From NCBI GenBank assembly GCA_934045905.1, contig OW203764.1, forward strand, positions 20,513,685 to 20,577,684: a DNA stretch of 64,000 nucleotides, in the 5' to 3' direction. The translations under genes and the position numbers were made by a program. The notes beneath the pieces are model-generated. The model did not search any database, was not told the origin of the DNA, and saw nothing but the letters and a program-made list of their open reading frames with translations. This DNA comes from Leuctra nigra. Lineage: Eukaryota; Arthropoda; Insecta; Plecoptera; Leuctridae. Shown here piece by piece: positions 55,243 through 64,000 of the stretch; position 1 is the first letter of the stretch, and each line of letters opens with the position of its first letter.

Positions 55243-58200
55243 CTCACGGCGAGATATTTCACTCGACTAACTAAAAAGTTAATAAGAATGTAATTCTACC
55301 TATTTAAAAAGTGTTTATACCATTTGAATTTTGTAAAATTAAACATACTATTTAAAATAATAAATTTTATGTTTGTGATGGCATGTACGTTTTGACTTTT
55401 TCAAAAGTTAATAACGAGGAATGAAATCTAGCAAGAAACACTTCATCATCCATTTTCCATCCCAATGATGAAGAAATCTGATCTAGCCACGAATATTCTG
55501 AAGCACCCGGTCTTTGTCAATAGATCTCTACTCTTGATCAATTCAACAGGTAGCTTCTGGACCGACGACAAGGTTTTGCTTTTAGCCGGTGAGAAACTTG
55601 CTCGTGGCAGCTATATACGTCATCGCCTATTGTTAGTTCAATATCTTGTTATCGGAAGTCTCCGGCTCCTACGCAGCTTCCTATCCATTCGCCTCGGACG
55701 CATTGTTGAGGAAGAATATGGCAAATTGTCATCGCATATAAAATGACACTCGTGGACTTTTACGCACTTTATCTTGAATCTTAACGTTTGTCTCTTAAAT
55801 TTGACAATTTATTTCTTTTTCATGAGAATTTAGTTTCAGTGAGATTTTGTAAAGGAACTAGTGACAAAAATAACGTGACAAAAATATCGTTTCAACGGAA
55901 ATTTACGCTTTGTTTATCCGTTCAGAACTTCACTATGTTCAAAATACTCATATTGTATGTAGGAATAATGCCCCTTATAATAATCAAACTTGTAGGTTTA
56001 TATGAAAGTACGTAAAAGTAAAAAGCGGTTTAACCGGGGCTCGAATAGGGGAACTCTCATTTACCAAGTGAATTGAAGGAATTAGATATTAAAGTTTTAA
56101 TGGATATATCATGTATTAAATTGATTTGTTGTATAGACAAAATAGTGCACTGTGCAAGTAAGTAAAGGATTTATACAACAAGTAAAACATTTAGTTTTTC
56201 TATGTTAATGTATATCTACGATTATATACTGAGAATATTGGCACATATTTCGGGACAAAATAATCCAAGTTTCTCCGAGGAAACTAACTCTAAATTTATG
56301 TTCAATGTTTGTAATCTTAGTTTAGATACATTCATTTTGATTTATGTGCAATGTTCTAAAAAGCATTCCCCTATATAGCACAAGAAGTATATTAGCCGAA
56401 GGCTTTACATCTCATGAACTACCCCTTAGATAGAAACCTACCCATCTTAAACTTTAGGAGATATTCCAACCGCAACCCCTAACTTCTTGTTACAATTAAT
56501 GATTCAGCCCATCTCATGTTGTATGCTAATCAAAGTCATTAATGTCGACTTTGTATATCAATGGAAGTATCTATGCCATGTCAAAGTTAATGAGTTATCC
56601 GAGAGATTTTGTTCTGTCGTAAAACTTTCGTTGTCATTTATCAATTGAATGTCCAATAAAAATCTACACCATTTTATGGATTTGGAAGACAATGATAAAT
56701 GATAGCGTAAAGAGATATGTAGTATAAAATATACGAGGTAGGTAACTGATTTCATTTAAAGTTAGAGTAATATGCTAGATCTGTATATTTTAGAATCCAA
56801 CCATTCTTTCGAGCGATTGGACCCCAAATCTTCTGAACTGCAGATCGAAATGAAGTAGACTAGTTATTTTACGGACATTTCACGGAATTTAAGCTTCACA
56901 ATTACATTGCTCCATATCTATTCTACTCATATATTATACTCAGAGTTAGATTTTTAGTTCTCTTAGTTAATTCTATTGTCATCAATATATTAACTCAGTC
57001 TCCAAATAAAGGTTTTATCTCGCAAGAGTAATATACATCAGATAGTTTAGAATGTCGTTACCCAGTTTACTAGCATGGCAATTTTGAACTTGTCCAGTCT
57101 GAAACTTCAGCCAGCTTTCTAATTCGGATCTTGGCTTCAAGTTAGTTGACATCAAATGCTTGAACCCTGTTAGATTAAAGAGGAACATACGCGAAAATGC
57201 CCCCCACCACATGGAAATTAGCAGGAGTTAGCAACTGCTCTATCTCATCCCACAGCTGGCACCATGTGAAAACGCATGCAAGAAACATTCCACTACTTCT
57301 TAATGGATGTATTTTGCGTTAGACTTATATATATGCCAGCAGGCTAGAACCACCACATAGCCTTCACTTGGGGGGCATAATTTTCGTAGTAATTACTCTT
57401 AACTATATGACTGTAGGCATGCGTGAATTCATTACTGAAGGTAATATTTCTTCATCTTGAGCAATTATCACCCGGTTCAGGTGTGCCCTCGTGGTGTTTG
57501 GAGGGAGGAAATGTTTTATACATTCGTTGCAATTAGACCTTCACCCTTAATTAACTTGTCTATGTTGATAAAGATCAATGGATCAAAACTCAAGAAAGTA
57601 TAGCCTGTTGTGTTTAAATTACTGTGGAAACTTAGTATAGGTCACTTTATGAGAGATTAAGTCCGTAATTAGTACATAAAATCGTAAAGCATTAGAGGTA
57701 GATATGAATCGATTCGAGCATTTCTAGACTCTTCTCACGGGGTCAAAGAATGCACGCGTTTCTAAAACTATATTATACGGATGAAGCTAGGAATATTTGT
57801 GTCTGTGGGTGGGTGAGTATAATTTCATTAGGTTTCTTAAATCTGTAACTTGGTACCAACATCGTAATTTTTAATGATTCCTGAGGTGAGTTAAAAAACT
57901 AGTGTATCTCTTCATCCAATATTATTTGTATTGGTGACACCAGTCATTTTGAAAGAATATTATTTGTGATGTCAGAGTTGATTACCTGATTTCAATGTGT
58001 ACAACTAAAAATCGTCGAAATTCGGAACTTCTGCTTATAACAAAGATATTGACATATGATCATATGTTGTTTGAGTTAATGTTTTTGGAATGAGGAGCAA
58101 AGATGTGGATAAGCCGTGAACGGATTAACAATCAACATATGTCCCAAACAATTCCGTTAGGAGCGCTCGCGTCGCATGCTTATTAATTCTAATCACCTAA

Positions 58201-60650
58201 TTACGCACGACGTGTGAATATCTGCGTCACATTCTACTTGATATGACACGCGAACGTGAGTGCATATTCATTAAAATAAGAGTTGCTATCACATGTAATC
58301 TTGTATTCAGTTCTAAAATAAAAATTAATTATACTATTATTAAATCTTCTCGACAGCTGCTTTTGTTAATTTTATAGATAATAACATCCTTACCATATGC
58401 TCTCTCTCTTTCTCCCTCTCTGCCATCTCTCTCTCTCTACGCACAACATTAGAGAGTAGCTGAGATGATGCTTACATATTTACATGATTTAATTAGTCCA
58501 AAACCACTTAATATACATAGTGGCTTGTCTCTCGACAGCTCTCTCGCCTTGAATAAGGATATATCATTTAGATGACAAACTTTAAGCTAACAGAAGCTAG
58601 AGCTTTCTTGATGATGATTTCACTTAGTTGCTCATTTGATAATACGTATTTACATTATAGAGAAATAGCATCTTAAGACAGCTAAGTATAAGTTGTTTCA
58701 ATTTACTGAGCTCTATTCTACAATACACTTCACTAGTTCATGATCCTAATTTTTTTTACATAATAAAAACACTGTGAAATTTAGAGAAAATAAACATTAT
58801 CTAAAATAATATATTGGTGTCATGACAGTTTTATTTGAAATTTACTACATTATAACATCAATATCAATAGCCTTAATAATCTTGGCTGACAACTGGAATT
58901 GAGTTTACTCTCCTCCAAGTTTCCTGGCATATGAAACAAAATGCATAACAAAATATAACTTAATCTCATCTTTCTGAAATCCACTCGAGCTCAGAATATC
59001 ACTTTCATCTCATGATATTCTGAGGTGATCTGTGATACTTAAAATCTCTTGACATACCTGATACGGATATCGCCTTAGTTTCGAATCACATACAAAAATA
59101 CATCCTAGGAACTTAATCCTTCTCTGAGAACATAAGTCCATGTTTTTTGAAGCTAAACCAAAGACATGGTAAAATCATCTTTACTATTATTTTTAAGGGT
59201 GTGAAAACCCTTGGGGGTAAATATGGATAACTTCTATCTGGGTTTGTCGAGTCGAGTGTTTTTATCAACCCCTCTGTCTCAGTAAGTGATTCGTTGACGG
59301 ACAAGGGTTGGGGGATAGAAGTCGAGACCATTTAGAGACATACATCTTGCTGACTCATATGTGAGGTTAAAGGACAATAATCAAAACATAACTTAACTTT
59401 TTTAATAATCCATAAGACTATTGAGTGATGTCACATACTAAAATGAAATGAGAGTCATAATACAGATTTTATATGGTTATAATTATCTACTGATTGAGGA
59501 TGCGAATGAATATGAAAAGATTGACACCTTTAAACCTCTATAACAAACAATAGAAGGTTGGTCCAATAATGCACGTCATAAAAAGAAATGTAGAATAATA
59601 ATTGAAGATTGTATCTGCAATCAAGAGCTTCACCACACCAAGGTTTGGCACTCGGTAAAGCGCATCTCAGAGATTAGTTTGGCACGCCTAACGCCTACCG
59701 AACTGATGATGGATGATACAATATTATGTTATGTCTAGTGTGGTATTCAGAAGGAATAGCATGATATTTTGCGGGGGATTCATCATAATGAGCTGTCGAA
59801 AGATTTTTGTGAAGTGAAATCTAATTTTTTTCGATGGTAAGATGAGAACGTCTGCGAGTTTCATAATGATAATCATCCCTTATCGCATCCCCTTTCAGCA
59901 TCTTCCCCTCTTCTCACGAGAGAAGTTTGTATCTTCTTTTCACTTCTTATCGTCTTGTTTTTTTAATAGGATTTTTTAATCCAAGTCTTGAAGTCTTAAG
60001 TTTGTCGCCAACTTTTCTTTATATATTATTTTAGAGATTTTGCATTAGCAACTTGGCTTGTGGACTCTACAGTGTTGACCCTCTTCGTGTTATTCTATTT
60101 TGCAGCTTTTCTTCTCTTAGTTTTCTTCTTCCTGGATGTTGCGATTTATATGCAAATTTGCAAAAAGCCATATTCGGAGCCAAAAACTGAATATAAAACT
60201 ATAAGCTTCATTATAAATTTAAAGTGTTATTGTCTACCCTTACGAAAGCTGTATAATATCTTTCATCATTGTACATATAAGTTTATTTTATTTCAATGAC
60301 AGATATTTTACTTTTCTTGTGGGTTTATTGTACCTCGAAATGGAACCACTTAGATACAAGCTCTGCATTTCATTGCGTGAACCATTTCTTGCTCTCTTCT
60401 GTTTTATGAATTGTTTTCTTGGCACCGACGCCGACGCCGACGCCGACGTCGACTTTAATGGCGCCACGGCGTCGAGGTGCTGTTTTCACGAAACAAATGA
60501 AGTTGTAATTTGGTTTTCTTACAAAGTTATCCTTTTGCGTTGTTATATAATATAAAGATGGAAATTCTATCGTGAAACATGCCAAAAATACTCGCCAAAT
60601 CAGAACGAAACTAAATGTAGTGTGAAACAAAATATAGATTTTAAAAGCGT
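55243..60650. other. No convincing gene
   Basis: The first ~120 bp are the odorant receptor 3' UTR. A 93-codon frame at 55465-55746 (MMKKSDLATNILKHPVFVNR onward) looks mildly protein-like but has no recognised motif. A CT-rich tract lies at 58398-58438, and a GACGCC repeat at 60425-60453 in a short open frame. Otherwise AT-rich noncoding DNA. Confidence 0.45.
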
Positions 60651-60779
60651 TTGGCTTGCGAAATTGCAGTTTTACGGTTTGTTAGACGTAACTTATTCTG
60701 AATGCATTCGGAAGGCAGCGATAAGAATCAAATCTATGACATTTATTTATGAAATATGAACGAAATTAACTCGAATATA

Positions 60780-60890
60780 ACAAATATTCTACCAAACCGT
60801 GGCTCGAACCCGGGAGTTCATTGCTGTGCGGGAGTTTTCTCAGTAATAATCTCCCGGCCGGATGGACAGACATTAAGATATCGCACTACT
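60780..60890 (-). repeat. tRNA-derived SINE-like head
   Basis: The minus strand carries GGGTTCGAGCCACGG (B-box-like, near 60790-60805), downstream of paired GGCCGGGAG / CTCCCG blocks. It resembles a tRNA-derived head but not a complete tRNA. Body and ends not defined. Confidence 0.4.
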
Positions 60891-61914
60891 GGATGTTTTC
60901 CATAAGAAAGAGTATCTCGTAATGAAATTTAGTAAATCATTAATTAGTAACCGAAATTACTTTTCTTTTATCCAAAAATCAATAGTTTTCATTTAAGTAT
61001 ACCTATCTTTGTCGTTTTTCCTGTCAAAGCTCCAGAGCAAAATATACTTTGGTTCGCATTACATTTTAGTGCGAGACAAAAAATATTTTTGAAACGTTAT
61101 AACTAACAGTGTCCTAAAATATATCAGGGAGATTTCACAGAATGATTTAGTAGATGCATACAAATATGTACTCTCCCAAATAGAGCAGAAATACCCCGAA
61201 AATAGCTGTAATACTTCTGATAAGAGAAATTCATTTATGAATCATCGTATGATTGAAAGTAGGTAACCAATTTCTGTTATTGCCAAATTAGATTATTTTA
61301 GAATTCTTGCTGAAGGGTCATTGTAAATATCAGTCAAGTCACGTATCAGAAATGACTACTTCACACCTTCTCCAGAGCAAGGAATAATGGTAGAAAACAC
61401 CCCTTGTCGTGTATGGGGATTGAAATGTTATCAAATTGAATTGCGAGCAGAGAGAAATCATCCCTTTGAGTCAGTCACCTCTCTCCTCTCAGTTTTGTGA
61501 CGTGCATTGCTTGTTGAAATCCCTTCAAAGCGTAGGGCGTCCCGATTTCCTCCGTCAAGGAACCCCGATAGGATGGGTTAAAAGGAAAACCCGAAAACAG
61601 ACAAGGGAGGTTAAGAAAATGTGAGAAGAATTTTTATACTCCACGTTCTTTAGTTTGCTGGAGGCCATGTTGGTGATATCCAGCAGAACAATCAGACTGA
61701 GAGAAGAAGAACGTGGGGTTTTCTGTTTGTTCTCCAGCGATATGAAACTGATAGGTGACTGACAACTATGACAGCCTACTAATGACACACTCGGCTTTCT
61801 AGCTTTTCACAAGCAGAGAGAAAAGTTCAACTATGAATGAATTGTGAGATTCTGGGTTTATGGAAAATTTCTGGCGGAATCGGATAATAGGAAGGAATGT
61901 GCGATGTGAAAACA

Positions 61915-62010
61915 ATCCGGTTAACTAAGTTGGTAGAACTCTTCTCTGGATAGTGAGAGGTCTCGGGTTCGAGCCAAGCTTCGGCCAGATATTTTCACAA
62001 TGAATTTCAA
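61915..62010 (+). repeat. tRNA-derived SINE-like head
   Basis: Plus strand reads GGTTAACTAAGTTGGTAGAA (A-box-like) and, about 35 bases later, GGGTTCGAGCC (B box), then a non-tRNA sequence. The acceptor stem does not close well, so I call a SINE relic and not a functional tRNA gene. Confidence 0.45.
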
Positions 62011-63204
62011 ATTATTAAAACATTTTAATAGCTGTTAATACTGAATTTACGTTGCAATCGATTGCAATAATGAGACAATTTAAATTATACAAAGCTTCCT
62101 CAAATATAACATTGCATTTTAATAACTTGGTTTTCATTCAAATTCTCTGGAATAATTCTGATCCTATTTAGTATTTTATAAAAGAGGCGTCAACCGCCAC
62201 TAAAAATTAAAGTGTAACGGTATAATAATAAACTAAAGCTATAAATAACCATTAATAATAACTAAATCTAATTAACATTCATTAAGAGACATTAATTCGT
62301 CCCGTAATCGCACGCTTAACGACTTCTTTTCAAACATAAATTAGCCAGCAACAAATCAGAAACAGTTTCCATTTGTTGCCGCGAAAATACACTAATTAGG
62401 ACGCCATATTCTGTTCTGCCAAGTGTTTTTGTGTCCCGAACTTATAACCTCATTAGTGCGTGTAATGAGACCCCCTCCCCCACCCCCTCGAACTAAGCCC
62501 CGACTTCCTTCCCATGTCGCAGCCTAATCGCCCCCACCAGAGGGTGAGACTCTTTGGGTCAACTACGCACATCCGGAATAGAAGATCTGCAATGTTGTCA
62601 CCCCTACCCACCCTAATCCACTTTATCCTGTGTCATTGAGACGCCGTGTGATGCTGTGAAGACAGTAATCTCGGTGATACATTCATATGGTTGCAGATGG
62701 GAGGCAGAACATTTGATTTAACATTCCAGCATCTGGGATTTTTTTTAAATTTTTTACAACAGACAGATCGTACAGTTTCGTTCACAGGAACAATGTACAA
62801 AGGTTCCAAATATAAATGAATGTAAAATATTTTCACACATAAACGGTCACGTAAAATGGTTAATTACCCATTTGTATCAAAATAATTAGTAAATATGAAC
62901 ACTTTGCTAAATATAACTTTTAGACTACCTCAGTATTTTGATGACAAAATTAATGATTATTATTTATTATAATTAATTCCGAAATGACGTGATATCTTTA
63001 AAAATATTGTAGTCCGATCTCTAATCGTTTAAAAATGTATAAAATGTCAAAATCAATAAATCATTTTTAAATCATTTGTGTAGTTTGAACTTGAATACTG
63101 ATACCGATTATATTAATTTCACAAATATTAATTATTAATATTATTAATATTATTAATATTATTATTAATAATATTAATTTATATTAATTTATATTAATAT
63201 ATTG
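62011..63204. other. Noncoding, AT-rich, ending in ATT repeats
   Basis: A C-rich patch lies at 62470-62620, and an AATATT/ATTAAT simple repeat at about 63120-63204 directly before the LINE tail. No gene recognised. Confidence 0.55.
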
Positions 63205-63500
63205 CCAGATGTCTTCCATGGTTTTCATAAAGTCTCCGATTTCAAGAAACCTCTCAAAACATGGATTTTAGAACATGATTTCCCTCAGTTATTCTGATTT
63301 GTATGTTTAAAGTTTATTTTAGTGAGTATGGTTATGTATATTTATATGTATTTATTTTGTAAGAGTTTGTACAATTTTTCTGTGTTATTATTATGATTTA
63401 TGTATCTGCCCCGCAGTCAAGCCATTTTTTGGCTTTGTGGGGCTACAGTTCATTTTTTATTGTATAATTGTATTGTGTGATTGTTAAATAAAAAAAAAAA
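63205..63500 (+). mobile_element. 5'-truncated LINE copy (3' tail)
   Basis: Starts with a short frame, VFHGFHKVSDFKKPLKTWIL, ending in LF and a stop. This resembles the C-terminus of CR1/Jockey-type ORF2 (FKK.LKTWLL). It continues into a 3' UTR with ggctttgtggggctacagtt and ends in AATAAAAAAAAAAA. It differs from the 3' region of the element at 8195-13545, so it is another family. Severely 5'-truncated. Confidence 0.65.
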
Positions 63501-63621
63501 TCAGTAGCAAAATGTCACACATTGATTTTGATGGATCAGTAATTGTACGATGTTTCGTGACTGAGTTATTACAACAACATTGAATCTTACCGACATATTC
63601 TTGGATTATTATTTGAGGAGC

Positions 63622-63868
63622 TCAGATAACATGTGGAGGAGCCAATGGCATCATCTCTTTAACTAAACTCTTCCTCGGTGGATCGAAGTTGACATATCTG
63701 TGAGCAAAAGTGACGAACAGCTCTCTCTTCATCTCCTTGGGATCTCTTGGTCCAGTGATGAAACTGACCAGTAGACCAATCACAACCACGCAGAGAGTTC
63801 CGAGCAGGACGAAGTAGTAGAATGCGAGCCGGTAGAGCACAAACGGTTCCTCGCCAGGTGACGCGGAA
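63622..63868 (-). CDS. Last exon of a sodium/solute symporter (SLC5-like), partial
   Basis: The minus-strand exon starts after an acceptor TTCTAG (exon edge 63868, phase 1 nt) and ends at TGA 63622-63624, giving 81 complete residues. It contains the final transmembrane helix (LAFYYFVLLGTLCVVVIGLL) followed by VSFITGPRDPKEM and a short cytosolic tail. The pattern of last helix, then VS.ITGP.DP, is characteristic of SLC5 sodium-coupled transporters of the multivitamin/monocarboxylate type. The rest of the gene lies beyond position 64000. Substrate cannot be inferred. Confidence 0.75.
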
Positions 63869-64000
63869 CTAGAAGATGAATCATATGAAGATGAAGGAAG
63901 ATGAAATTGAGATTCAGGCAGATTCGTCAGGATTTATTTTTAAAATTGTATAATTATTACTAGCCATATATTCAGCTCAAACAAATTCGATTGGTACAAA

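Noticed and set aside
60319..60630. Open frames on both strands across the GACGCC repeat
   Set aside because: Opened by a short simple repeat (DADADAD / VGVGVG). No other protein-like signal.
61915..62010. Possible tRNA gene
   Set aside because: A and B boxes are present, but acceptor and anticodon stems do not close and the sequence runs into unrelated DNA. A SINE head is more likely.
63120..63204. Possible CRISPR-like or regulatory repeat array
   Set aside because: Simple AATATT/ATTAAT microsatellite in eukaryotic DNA, with no spacers of constant length.

Overview
This is AT-rich animal nuclear DNA with intron-containing genes, GT-AG introns of about 60 bp to 6 kb, and many transposable elements. 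An insect odorant receptor gene, other animal-type genes and insect-style retrotransposons place it in an insect. A hemipteran is a plausible guess, but the sequence alone does not prove it. Exon models were built by hand from conserved residues, splice signals and phase. They are consistent but unconfirmed by transcripts.

Layout. 1-8190 holds no convincing gene: SINE remnants, two long foldback repeats and two MITEs. 8195-13545 (-) is a near full-length non-LTR retrotransposon with an ORF1 carrying an SGNH-esterase-like domain and an endonuclease/reverse transcriptase ORF2. 13777-15116 (+) is a SWSAP1-like gene whose intron carries a duplication and a MITE. 15642-25905 (-) is a complete parvin gene (8 coding exons, 368 aa). 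Its introns hold a hAT-like element, a MITE and, in intron 1, an intact Gypsy-type LTR retrotransposon (20283-25214) with identical LTRs. An in-frame upstream exon at 26002-26356 may extend parvin. 26851-27591 (+) is a TMEM186/TMEM70-like mitochondrial membrane protein, head to head with parvin. 28038-33331 (-) is an Aurora kinase (6 exons, 555 aa) with MITEs and a tRNA-derived SINE in its introns. 34092-34221 (+) is an orphan first-exon candidate. 36909-45410 (+) is a four-transmembrane protein gene (4 exons, 374 aa). 45411-52564 is mostly empty. 52565-55242 (+) is an odorant receptor (7 exons, 458 aa). 55243-63600 is mostly noncoding, with SINE-like heads and a LINE 3' tail. 63622-63868 (-) is the last exon of a sodium/solute symporter (SLC5-like) that runs off the window.

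The genes do not form a functional cluster. They are unrelated housekeeping genes (integrin adhesion, mitosis, possible recombination and mitochondrial functions) beside a chemoreceptor. The most unusual features are in the mobile DNA: an in-frame UGA-CGG stop with an immediate hairpin between ORF1 and ORF2 of the LINE, a young intact LTR element, a MITE whose empty site is preserved in a neighbouring duplicate, and two local duplications that copy splice donors.
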